17,267 nucleotides of DNA from Bacteroidales bacterium UBA3724. Lineage in GTDB: Bacteria; Bacteroidota; Bacteroidia; Bacteroidales; P3. Below are positions 6,268 to 15,300 of this stretch, piece after piece. The DNA lies in contig DFHL01000120.1 of the NCBI GenBank assembly GCA_002371315.1, forward strand, positions 1-17,267, in the 5' to 3' direction. The number at the start of each line of letters is the position of its first letter. Within the stretch, counting starts at the first letter, position 1. Under the pieces are notes generated by a model. The model was not told the origin of the DNA. It saw only the letters and a program-made list of their open reading frames with translations, and made no database searches. Made by a program: the position numbers and the translations under genes.

Positions 6268-7266
6268 ATGAACTACATCGGTTCGAAATACAAGCTGTGT
6301 CAGGATTTCCTACCTTCGGCAATAAAAAGCGTTTGCGGCAACGATTTATCGCAAAAAGTGTTTTGCGACATTTTTGCCGGCACAGGGATTGTAGGGAGAA
6401 CTTTCAGACCTTTAGTAAAACAAATCATCGCGAACGACATTGAGTATTACAGTTACGTTCTGAACAGGAACTATATTGGGAACAGTATTGAAATTCAGAA
6501 CAAAGAATCGGCAATAGCAGAGCTGAACTCGCTGATGCCCTCCGGGAAAGGGTTCATCTACCGCAACTACTGCAGAGGCGGACAAGGCGAACGACAGTAT
6601 TTTTCGGACATCAACGGGATGCGCATAGATGCGTGCAGGCAAAAGGTAGAGGAGTGGAAGGAACAGGGTACGGTTTCAGAGGATTTGTATTATTTCCTGA
6701 TTTGCAGCATAATCGAATGTGCCGACAAGGTAGCCAATACCGCTTCGGTATATGGCGCATACTTGAAACATATAAAAAAAACAGCACAGAAGGATTTCGT
6801 CATTACACCCGCAGAGTTTATTGCCGACCACAAAAAAAACAAAGTGTACAACGGCAATGCTAACGAACTGATTGAACACATTGAAGGCGACATTCTATAC
6901 CTTGACCCACCCTACAACGCCAGACAGTATGGAGCCAACTATCACCTTCTGAACACAATAGCCGAATACAAGCCTTTCACTCCGCAAGGCAAAACAGGCC
7001 TGAGGAAATACTACCGTTCAAAGTATTGCTCACACAATACCGTGCAAGCTGAATTCGAACAACTTATAAGAGATGCACGGTTCAAATACATTTTTCTTTC
7101 GTACAACAACGAGGGGTTAATGTCGGTTGATGAAGTCAGGAATACTATGTCAAGATATGGTCACTATGATTTGTTACAGACTGATTATCACCGGTTCAAA
7201 GCTGATTCGAACAGGGCAAACAAGTCGGACTCTACAATAGAGTACCTGCATATTCTTGAAAAATAG
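6268..7266 (+). CDS. D12-class DNA adenine N6-methyltransferase of restriction cassette
   Basis: A 332-residue Dam/FokI-type (MethyltransfD12) adenine methyltransferase. It begins MNYIGSKYKL, the typical motif X of the class, has motif I as CDIFAGTGIVG at residues 33-43, and catalytic motif IV as DPPYNARQY from residue 213. The spacer between I and IV (about 170 residues) would hold the target-recognition domain. The C-terminal portion (FIFLSYNNEG-like segment and a final EYLHILEK strand) also fits the family. The nuclease stop precedes this ATG by 3 bases. Having a second methyltransferase of a different class in the same cassette is typical of systems that recognise a non-palindromic site, where each strand needs its own enzyme. 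It ends 8 bases from the stop of the opposite-strand helicase gene, leaving no room for a dedicated terminator. Confidence 0.93.
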   Translation: MNYIGSKYKLCQDFLPSAIKSVCGNDLSQKVFCDIFAGTGIVGRTFRPLVKQIIANDIEYYSYVLNRNYIGNSIEIQNKESAIAELNSLMPSGKGFIYRNYCRGGQGERQYFSDINGMRIDACRQKVEEWKEQGTVSEDLYYFLICSIIECADKVANTASVYGAYLKHIKKTAQKDFVITPAEFIADHKKNKVYNGNANELIEHIEGDILYLDPPYNARQYGANYHLLNTIAEYKPFTPQGKTGLRKYYRSKYCSHNTVQAEFEQLIRDARFKYIFLSYNNEGLMSVDEVRNTMSRYGHYDLLQTDYHRFKADSNRANKSDSTIEYLHILEK

Positions 7267-7274
7267 GCACCCTT

Positions 7275-10200
7275 TTACAGATAGATTATCACCGGCTGGA
7301 CGTTGGGGAAGCCCATTGAGGCGAGGGCATTGGCGTATTCGGCGACCTGGCGCTGGTAGTCACGGTGGGTTTCGTCGTTGCGGACGCCGGTCTTGAAGTC
7401 GACCACCCAAGTCTGGTTGTCGTCGAAGACGATGCGGTCGGGACGGCGCGTTTTGCCGCCTACGGCAATGGAGGCCTCACACTTGACGCGGTAGCGCGGG
7501 TCGAAGTAGCGTCGGTTGGCAGGGTCGTTGACCATACGGCTTATGCGCTGGGTTATGGAATCGGCATCGATAGGGCTGATATGGTTTTCGCGACAGTAGC
7601 GTTCGACAACCGGCTGTATGTCGTCTGCCGTAATGATACGCGACATAAGGTCGTGGACGACAATACCGTAGCGGCGGCTATCGGCATCGAGCGACGACAG
7701 CAGGGCATCGTTTTGCGCAGCTATGGCCACCCGATCCTCCCAACGCGGGAAGCAGATGTCGTCGACGGGCATTGTGGCCGATGTTGCAGAGGCATCGACG
7801 TTCGGGGCTTTCCAGCGCGGATTTTCTGCATCTTCGCCAATGGCATAGCGGTTGTCGCCAAGGTCGACGCATTCGCCGTCGCGCTGCGCAAAGGCCTGCA
7901 AGAGAGGGGCAAAGCTGTCGACCGACTTGGTCTCTTCGCAGCAGACAATAAGTTTCTCTTCGGGTCGCGTCAGAGCCACATACAGCACATTGACGCGGTC
8001 CATCTCGCTCATCATCCGCTCGTTGTCGAAATCGGAATCGAACGCTGTGGGTACCGACTGCATATTGACGAAGGCAACCGGCAAGGGGCTGTCGGTATCC
8101 TGCGGCAGATGGACCCACATTTTTGTGTTCGGCTGCCGCTTGTAGGGCATAGCCAGTATTACGATTCTGTTTTCGAGGCCTTTGGCTTTGTGGATAGTCA
8201 TCAGCTGAACGGCATCGAGATCGGAAGCCGTGGAGCTTGAAAGTTTGGGGAGCCGCTCGTCAAGATATTTGACAAGTCCCTGCAGATCAGGGCGTGCGTG
8301 CTGCATATACGACGCGACTGCGTTGAGGAAAGAGGCCGCATAGGCGCTGTCCTTGCCCTGAAGCGAGAAAGTGCGCAGCAGCTCTTCGCAGCAGTCGTAG
8401 AGCGACAGCGAGCGCAGATAGTCGATATTGAAGCGGATGCCGCAGTCCTGCAACAGGCGGGCGAGGTCGAAATTGGATTCGCGCAGTCGCCAAAGAAGCG
8501 CGGAGACGTCGGTAGAAGAAGTGCCAGTGCCAATCGAGCCGCAACGGACAGCCAGCTCAAGAGCCTGCACGGCAGCCACATAGTTGCGCGGGTCGTGGAT
8601 GTATTCGAGCAGACTCTGCATCAGGAGCACGATACGGCTGTTGGTGAGGACGAACGATTCGGAGCTGACAATCGGTATCGGTTTGTCGGGGCTGTTGGCC
8701 GAAAGGAAGTCAGACACGCGGACGAGAGTGTCATTGTCGCGTGCCAGCACCGTTATGTCGCCATAGGAATAGTGCAGGTCGTCGACCTGATGGCGGATTG
8801 CAGCCAGGATGCTGGGCAGGAGTTCTTCCTTGGGCAAAAAGGAGAGGTTGACATAGCCGCCGGGCTTGACGGTGTCCTGCACCAGTTCGGGTTCGCCACC
8901 CTCGTCGTTGCCGATATAGAGCTTGCGCAATTCGGTATTGGATGCGAAGGGACCCTGGACCAAGTCGGTGAAAAAGCGGTTGTTGAACCGAACGATGTTG
9001 GCCAGAGTACGGAAATTCTTTTTGAGGCAGTCCACCCTACCCTCGCGGCGCAGCGAAAGGCCGTGAGTGCTGCTGTCGACATTGGGCAGGTTGACAAACT
9101 GGCGCACGTCGCCCTGCCGGAAGCGGTAGATGGCCTGCTTGCCGTCGCCGACAACGAGCGACTGGGTGCCCGGCTCGGCAGTATTGCCGGGGAAGTCGTA
9201 AGTCATAGCCTCGTCGAGCAGAGGCAGGAAATTGAGCCACTGCAGACGGCTAGTGTCTTGAAACTCATCAATCAGATAGTTGTGATAGCGGTTGCCGATG
9301 CGCTCATAGATGAACGGCGCTGGCTCGTTGGCCACCTCCTGGTCGATGCGCTTGTTGAACTCCGAGATGTGGACAATCTCGTTTTTTATATAGTATTCAT
9401 TCTTTATCCGATTGACCTTGTCGAGCAGGGCAAGTCCATACAAATTGCTGAGCAAAAGACGGTTGGTGTTATACAGACTAAGTCCGTCGTCCATCGTCTG
9501 ACAGGCCTTGCGAAAAGGTTCCATAACCGCCTCGAAGGCCGGTATCAGGCTTTGGGGCGTGTTTTTGGAATAAAGCCGACCCGACTCGCAGGCATCATCG
9601 ACCCGCTTGTGCGGCTTGTTCAACTTGTCGTAGCTGCCCTCGGCAACAGAGCGCATAAAGGCATAGACGCTGCTGCCTTTATAGGGGAAACTATTGGCAT
9701 CCAAACCATTGACAGAGCAGGCATCGACAAAGGCCTTCGCCGCAGAGCTGACTTCATTCTCGTAGCGACGCGTGTCGGTCAGAAGTTTGTCGTGGATGCC
9801 CACATAGTCGTCGAGGTTGATTTTCTCCAATTCGGCAAGGAATTTGGGCGATTCCTCCTTGAGAATTTCCTTCGACAGTTCGAGCAAGTTGTTCTCAAGT
9901 TTGTATCCCTTGCCACTCTCCATACGGCTTTCGGAGAAGGCACACAATACACGCGTCAAAGCCTCCTCGTCAGGACTGCCAGCCAGCGAAAGCAGCTCGT
10001 CGACAACGCTTTGCAGTATTTCCTGCTGGTCAATCTGAACATTGAAGTACATTGGGAGATGCAGGTCGTGGGCAAACGTGCGCACCAGACGATGGACGAA
10101 ACTGTCGATTGTGCATACCGACAGGTTTGAATAGTTGTGCAGGATGGCCGACTGCAGGATTTGGCATCGGCGCACCACCTCGTCGCGGTCTATCTGCAAG

Positions 10201-10451
10201 TGGAGAGCAATGTCGCCGACAAGACCGTCGGCCGACGCCTTTCCGACAACGATATCGTGAAGGCGCGACATAAGGCGCTCTTTCATTCCGTTTGCCGCCT
10301 TGTTCGTGAATGTTATGGCAAGGATCTGGCCGAAGCGTTGCTGAATCTGCTTCGGCGACGACACGGAGATGGCAATCTCTATAAACTGACGCACAAGCGT
10401 GTAGGTCTTTCCTGAGCCTGCCGACGCACGGCAAATGACGAATCTGGACAT
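7275..10451 (-). CDS. UvrD/RecB-family helicase-nuclease, AddA-like
   Basis: A protein of 1058 residues from the ATG at 10451; a TTG at 10484 would add 11 residues but would overlap the upstream gene. It is an SF1A DNA helicase with a C-terminal nuclease, like AddA/RecB, which process double-strand breaks for recombination and degrade foreign linear DNA. Visible motifs in order: Walker A ASAGSGKT near residue 9, motif Ia AITFTNKAA, Walker B DEFQDTS near 395, motif III VVGDGKQAIYRFR, motif IV KKNFRTL, motif V MTIHKAKGLE near 752, motif VI YVALTRPEEK near 827, and a nuclease core with RPDRIVF (Asp about 1005), VVDFKTG (Lys about 1020) and YQRQ near 1035. Nuclease and ATPase residues appear intact. 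Transcribed with the upstream NAGPA-type gene (14-bp gap). An AddB-like partner is usual but is not in the window; downstream lies the restriction cassette. Confidence 0.93.
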   Translation of the reverse strand: MSRFVICRASAGSGKTYTLVRQFIEIAISVSSPKQIQQRFGQILAITFTNKAANGMKERLMSRLHDIVVGKASADGLVGDIALHLQIDRDEVVRRCQILQSAILHNYSNLSVCTIDSFVHRLVRTFAHDLHLPMYFNVQIDQQEILQSVVDELLSLAGSPDEEALTRVLCAFSESRMESGKGYKLENNLLELSKEILKEESPKFLAELEKINLDDYVGIHDKLLTDTRRYENEVSSAAKAFVDACSVNGLDANSFPYKGSSVYAFMRSVAEGSYDKLNKPHKRVDDACESGRLYSKNTPQSLIPAFEAVMEPFRKACQTMDDGLSLYNTNRLLLSNLYGLALLDKVNRIKNEYYIKNEIVHISEFNKRIDQEVANEPAPFIYERIGNRYHNYLIDEFQDTSRLQWLNFLPLLDEAMTYDFPGNTAEPGTQSLVVGDGKQAIYRFRQGDVRQFVNLPNVDSSTHGLSLRREGRVDCLKKNFRTLANIVRFNNRFFTDLVQGPFASNTELRKLYIGNDEGGEPELVQDTVKPGGYVNLSFLPKEELLPSILAAIRHQVDDLHYSYGDITVLARDNDTLVRVSDFLSANSPDKPIPIVSSESFVLTNSRIVLLMQSLLEYIHDPRNYVAAVQALELAVRCGSIGTGTSSTDVSALLWRLRESNFDLARLLQDCGIRFNIDYLRSLSLYDCCEELLRTFSLQGKDSAYAASFLNAVASYMQHARPDLQGLVKYLDERLPKLSSSTASDLDAVQLMTIHKAKGLENRIVILAMPYKRQPNTKMWVHLPQDTDSPLPVAFVNMQSVPTAFDSDFDNERMMSEMDRVNVLYVALTRPEEKLIVCCEETKSVDSFAPLLQAFAQRDGECVDLGDNRYAIGEDAENPRWKAPNVDASATSATMPVDDICFPRWEDRVAIAAQNDALLSSLDADSRRYGIVVHDLMSRIITADDIQPVVERYCRENHISPIDADSITQRISRMVNDPANRRYFDPRYRVKCEASIAVGGKTRRPDRIVFDDNQTWVVDFKTGVRNDETHRDYQRQVAEYANALASMGFPNVQPVIIYL

Positions 10452-10465
10452 TGCTGTGTATTTGT

Positions 10466-11344
10466 TTATTTTACAATGATACAATTGGAAACGCCTCGTT
10501 CGCCATCGAAGTCATATCGCCCATTGTCGGTCGGATGGTTGACGAGGCCACCGTTGGGAAAGCGGTCCACATACATCGTCGTCGAGCCGCCGCCGTCGAG
10601 GTTGAGGGCGTCTCGACAGCCAAGATAGCGCAGCAGACGGCTAAAATCCCGAAGCGAAAGGCCCTCGGACTGTTTGGTACGACCGTCGACAACAACCAGA
10701 AGCACCGTACCGTCGGCGCAAACGCCAACAGCGGTGCGATTGTGGCGATGGGTGACGAATGTCTTGTCGTCGCGCATCGGCAGCATCCTCCCTTTGTGAA
10801 TCAGCAGCGGACCCGCCGTCATAATATTTGAGTCTTTCAGCATTCGCTCGGCCAACCGGACGCTGTCGGGAACAAAAATCTCCGGCCGGCCAGCGACCAA
10901 TTTCATAGAGCCATATTGATAATACTTGCGATGGACGCTGTCGGAAACCTGCGGCGTATTGATACCCAACTCCTTGCCATCGATACGAAGATAGCAAATA
11001 GGGTTATGCTGCTGCATATCGAAGAACGAGCCGTTGATTGCAGCCAGTGCGCCGTGCTTGCGTGCGTGGACGGAAGTCGGAGTGCGCTGCGGCTCGTAGG
11101 TGAACGCCAAACGGCGCGGCGAACCTGTGGGAATCTCGATGACAGCGACAAACTGGTTGCTACCGAGGCAGTTCTTACGATTGAAGTGCATCCGTTTCAA
11201 CGTCATACCGTCAAGGCTGTCAATCTGCCACTTGGCATTGGCGATGCGGAGCGAGTCGGCATTCTGCGGACGCAGCGACGCTGGCAACACCACCGCCAAA
11301 CAAATCAATATCAACAGTTTCCTCATAGCGTGCTTACTTATCAT
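10466..11344 (-). CDS. NAGPA-domain phosphodiester glycosidase family protein, exported
   Basis: A 292-residue protein with an N-terminal signal peptide (MRKLLILICLAVVLPASLRPQ region). The ATG at 11344 gives the reported length; the ATG at 11326, six codons later, gives a more typical signal and is equally possible. The NAGPA domain (also annotated phosphodiester glycosidase or DUF2233) covers almost all of the mature protein: AAINGSFFDM near residue 102, AGPLLIHKG near 175, RTAVGV near 204 with VVVDGR, and the hallmark LNLDGGGSTTM near 248-258. The mammalian homologue removes GlcNAc from phosphodiester-linked mannose-6-phosphate. Bacterial members are thought to act on phosphodiester-linked sugars in the envelope; the substrate here is unknown. 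It sits 10 bp after the GT9 gene and 14 bp before the helicase gene, in an envelope-biased operon. There is no lipobox, so a periplasmic protein is likely. Confidence 0.9.
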   Translation of the reverse strand: MISKHAMRKLLILICLAVVLPASLRPQNADSLRIANAKWQIDSLDGMTLKRMHFNRKNCLGSNQFVAVIEIPTGSPRRLAFTYEPQRTPTSVHARKHGALAAINGSFFDMQQHNPICYLRIDGKELGINTPQVSDSVHRKYYQYGSMKLVAGRPEIFVPDSVRLAERMLKDSNIMTAGPLLIHKGRMLPMRDDKTFVTHRHNRTAVGVCADGTVLLVVVDGRTKQSEGLSLRDFSRLLRYLGCRDALNLDGGGSTTMYVDRFPNGGLVNHPTDNGRYDFDGERGVSNCIIVK

Positions 11345-11354
11345 TCATAAGAAG

Positions 11355-12368
11355 TCAATTTTGCGAGCCGTTGTTTTCAGCCATCTTCGATGCCGCTTCG
11401 GCGATGCTTTGCCAATTCTGGTTGTGCATACAGTTCAGATGCCCCAGCGGACAACGGCCAGAACCCATCCTGCTGCAAGGGCGGCACCAAAGGTTGTTCA
11501 CCTCGCAGTCGACGTGCCACGTGCGGAAAGCCGAAAAGCCGAAATCGGGAATCGTGGCGCCCCACACAGCGATGACAGGCCGATGCAGGGCCGCAGCGAA
11601 ATGCATCATCGCCGAATCGGGAGTGACGACGGCCGAAGCCCCGTTAATCAGGGCTGCCGACTCCAGGAGCGTCGTTTTGCCACACAGGTTGACGACATTC
11701 CCGCCGAACGAGCCTTCCCAGTTACGGATACGGGTTTTGTCCGTTTTGTCGCCCAGCAGAACCACCTTAGCCCTGATCAACGAGCTGACAACCATTATCT
11801 TCTCCAGTGGAATACGTTTTGTGGCGTGCTGCGCACCACAGGCTATGACGACATAAGGCACTCCCGTCAGGTCGGACACGTTCTTGCCACTTATATTCTT
11901 GAGCTTCAATGCCTCGGACTTCAATTCTTCGGGCAGATTGATCTCCAATCCGCCGCCGTCATCCTTGACACCCAGCGGAGCGACAGCCTTCAGGTAGCGA
12001 TCCACGACGTGAAGTCCACTCATAAAGCTGTGCTTCGTCATAATAGTCAACCACTTGCTGACGTTCTCCTTGCGATAGACATAGGATTTCACCCGCAGCC
12101 TACGGCGCACATAACGGCTTCGATGATTGTTGTGCAAGTCGACGACGGCATCATAGCTCTCCTTTTTCAAAGCACTCACAGTCTGACGCATAGAATCCTG
12201 CAAGACAACAACTTTGTCGACATTGGCATTATTGTATATCAGCTCGACATTGCCCCCTTTGGTAAGGAAATGCACTTCCGCGTTCAGCTGCCTTTTCAGG
12301 CATCGCAGAACCGGCGTGGTCAACAATATATCGCCTATCGAACTGAATCGTATTACTAACACTTTCAT
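11355..12368 (-). CDS. Glycosyltransferase family 9 (heptosyltransferase-like)
   Basis: A 337-residue GT-B fold enzyme. The N-terminus VIRFSSIGDILLTTPVLR is the GT9 signature, and the C-terminal half has VIACGAQHATKR and TPDSAMMHFAAAL near residue 250, the nucleotide-sugar-binding part. GT9 enzymes such as WaaC/WaaF add heptose or related sugars to the inner core of lipopolysaccharide at the cytoplasmic face of the inner membrane; in Bacteroidales the exact sugar is often unknown. Residues about 286-312 hold five cysteines spaced C-x6-C-x2-C-x7-C-x6-C, a cluster not found in the E. coli enzymes but, as I recall, seen in Bacteroidota relatives. Its start codon overlaps the tamB stop (ATGA), indicating translational coupling. 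Confidence 0.93.
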   Translation of the reverse strand: MKVLVIRFSSIGDILLTTPVLRCLKRQLNAEVHFLTKGGNVELIYNNANVDKVVVLQDSMRQTVSALKKESYDAVVDLHNNHRSRYVRRRLRVKSYVYRKENVSKWLTIMTKHSFMSGLHVVDRYLKAVAPLGVKDDGGGLEINLPEELKSEALKLKNISGKNVSDLTGVPYVVIACGAQHATKRIPLEKIMVVSSLIRAKVVLLGDKTDKTRIRNWEGSFGGNVVNLCGKTTLLESAALINGASAVVTPDSAMMHFAAALHRPVIAVWGATIPDFGFSAFRTWHVDCEVNNLWCRPCSRMGSGRCPLGHLNCMHNQNWQSIAEAASKMAENNGSQN

Positions 12369-15300
12369 TGTTTCTTCCTCTTTTTATTGCGGCGCAGCAG
12401 CTCGCCAAAAGTGTCAAAATCCCTTGTATACTTCACACCAACGCCCTGCTTGTAAGGTAAATCCGAGCGCGTATAGTCGTTGGTGTTGCTACGGTTGAAG
12501 ACAAACAGGTGGAAACGCGGATTTATCTTGTAGCCCACCACCATATCTCCCGTCATATTGTTGCCGCCGTTGGTATTGCTCATTTCGCGCGCTTCGCCGC
12601 CGAATCCCAGCGTCGTCTCGAAGTAGAACTTGTTCCACTCCTTGCTGATATCCAGCGCATACTGCTCCGTAGTCAGCGCATTGCCAGCCTGATAGTCGAA
12701 GTTGATGTCCACAAACTCTACCATATCGCTCACCATACTTCCCAGCGTGTTGGCCACCAGTCCGTAGCCCTCTTCGGCCGTCGAGGTTGCAAAACCGTCG
12801 TTGGTCGAGGTCGACGAGTTGTAGAATTTCTTGAGCAGCAGCAGCGACACCGTCTGGTTGAGCATATCGCGCTCGTTGGTGCGGTCTATGTAGGCAAAAA
12901 CCTCCTCCTGCACGCTCTGGTCGGCATTGGGCAGGCGCAGGTCGAAGTTGATGTCGGGCGACTGGAGCGTGCCGCTCAGCGCAATCACATTCTCCACCTG
13001 CACAGGCTTTTGCGACTCAGTGGCCGACAGCGAACCCGTCAGCGTCGACATATTGACACGCTGCGAATAGACTGCCTTGATGTCGAACAAGGCATCGCTG
13101 ATAGCCCCCGGAAACGTTATCGAGCTGCCCTCGTCGATGGCAAAATCCTTGCCTATGACGCCGAGGATGTCGAGCGCAACGGTGCCGCCGATGATTTCAT
13201 AGTCGCCCTTCAGCGTGAACGGAGCGTCGCTCCCCACCTGCAACTGCAGGTCGCCGCCGCCCCTTGCATCGACGTTCACCGTCACCGACGAAAAATCCAT
13301 CGGCAGTTCAAGCCGCACATCGGGCGTCGTTTCCACATTGATTGTCAGCGCAAACCGACTGCTCCCACCGCTTTCCGCGTAGCCTTTTTCGTTAAGGTTA
13401 AGGTTAGGGTTAAAGTTAAGGTTAGGATTAAGGTTAAGGTTCTCGTTCTCATCATAGTCGCTCCACGTGCCGAAATGGATATAGTCCACCTGCTTCAGCT
13501 GGCGCTTGTCGTTGATCGGTATGTGCAGCGAACTGCCGCTCACCGTGCGAGCATCCAGCACGATATCCAGATCGTCCACCGTACCGTCCACCGTACCGTC
13601 CACCGACGCCAGCACCGTCCCATAGTACGCCTCGCCGTCGCGGGCCGATGTGTTCATACACAGCAGCCGCTCGCTCGCTATCTTGATGTCGAAAGCCATA
13701 TCTTTCAAGTGGTTGTGCCTAATGGAGCCGTTCGCCACAGCCTCGTTCCCACGCTCGTCGTATATCACAACATCATCCAGCCGTATTGCATCCCGTTCCA
13801 AAGCCACCGTGTCCGATACGACATACGTTACGTTCAGGAAATCAACCTTCAGCAACGCATCCTTCAGGAACAGATAGCCCTCCACGACGGGCTCCTTCAG
13901 CGTGCCGCCTATTTCGGCTTCGCCATAAATCGTGCCGCCCACTTCCGACGAGAACGACTGCACCAGCGGACGCAACACCTTCATATCCACACCGTCGATG
14001 CCCGCCGTGAAGTTCAGCTCGGCATCCTCACTGCTCATATCCAGATAGCCAACCAGGTGCAGCGGCTCGCTGAAATCATTGCGGCGCGTGTCCACCAGCA
14101 GGTTCAGCTGGTTCATATCCGCATTCCACGTCGAGCGCACACGAGCATTGCCAAGCTGCTCGCCGTTCAGACCCAGACCGTCTATATTCAGGTCGCCGTT
14201 CAGGTACGGCACCCACTCGTTTCCGTTAAGGTTATGGTTAAGGATTTTATTTTCGTTTTCGTGTTTATGCAAGAACCCAATCCTTATGTTCCCGTTGGCA
14301 ACACCGTCGGCCGACATCGCCAGCGCCCCAAGGAAGGGATTGACCACTCCGAGGCCGAAGTTGCGGAACGTCAGCTCGATGCTGTCGTTCGGTTCGGCGC
14401 GCCGCGAAGCCTTCAGCAGCAATCGTTCCTCGCCGCTCACCATAGCCAGACCGCCGACAAAGAAACCCTTCTCGTCAAAGAATATGCCTTTCTCCTGCGT
14501 AGCCTCGCTTTCCGATTTCCGATTTCCGCTTTCCGTTTCCAACAGCTCCCATTCGCGGCCGCCCAGGGCCATCTGCGACGGGTCCACCGCAAGGCTCACC
14601 CTGCCGCTGTCGGCCATCAGCCTGAAATTCACGTCGCCGCCGCCCACAGTCTGGCTGCTGTTCTCCCAATAGATGCGGCAGTCCGCCGTCCGCTTCGACG
14701 TCTCCACTGCGATGTCCGCATTCTCCGACAGCAGCAGCTCGCCCATCTTTATCTCGTCGCTCGTCACTCGCAGCCTGTAGCGGTCCGCAACCGGCTCGCC
14801 GTTCACGCCCACGTTGTACACCTTCAGCCCACCCCAGCCTATCGAGTCCGAACGCACAATCGCCCTGCACGACTCCACGCCGTTATAGTTCGCCTGCACC
14901 GTCGACCCGTTGGCCACAAAAAGCTCAGGCACAAACATCTGCAGCAGTCCCACCGTATCGTTCAGCGTCGCATTGAACTCAAAGTTCGCATCCGCCACAC
15001 CCGTCGCACTCTCGCTCTCCGCTTTCCGCTTTCCGCTTTCCGCTCCCACCTGCGGCACATAGTCCTCCACAAACCGCCTCACCGTCTCGCCAAGGGCATC
15101 CACGCTGAAATAGCCGCGCATCTGCGCCGACGCCACATCGCTGCTCAGCGTCCAACTCTTCCAACGGTTCTGCTCACGCGCCGTCATCGACACCTTCTTC
15201 AAATACAAGCCGCCACCCTTTTCGTTTTCGTCCTTCGTTTTCGTTACAGTTTTCGTACGCAGTCTTACATCATTGAGCGTCAGGCGCGCAAACGAATTGC

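Noticed and set aside
4242..7274. Attachment sites or target duplications bounding the restriction cassette
   Set aside because: I compared the sequence at both edges and saw no matching direct repeats, integrase or tRNA; insertion is suggested only by base composition.
8298..10130. A 610-codon open frame on the plus strand opposite the helicase gene
   Set aside because: Antisense shadow of the AddA-like gene, whose helicase and nuclease motifs are all intact. No motif in the antisense product.
10452..10484. Extended N-terminus of the helicase from a TTG start
   Set aside because: It would overlap the upstream stop and adds residues before the usual compact start; the ATG at 10451 places Walker A at residue 9, as in related proteins.
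13391..13450. Telomere-like TTAGGG/TTAAGG repeats
   Set aside because: The tract is in frame within tamB on a bacterial chromosome segment and degenerates into GTTCTC; it is a coding microsatellite, not a chromosome end.
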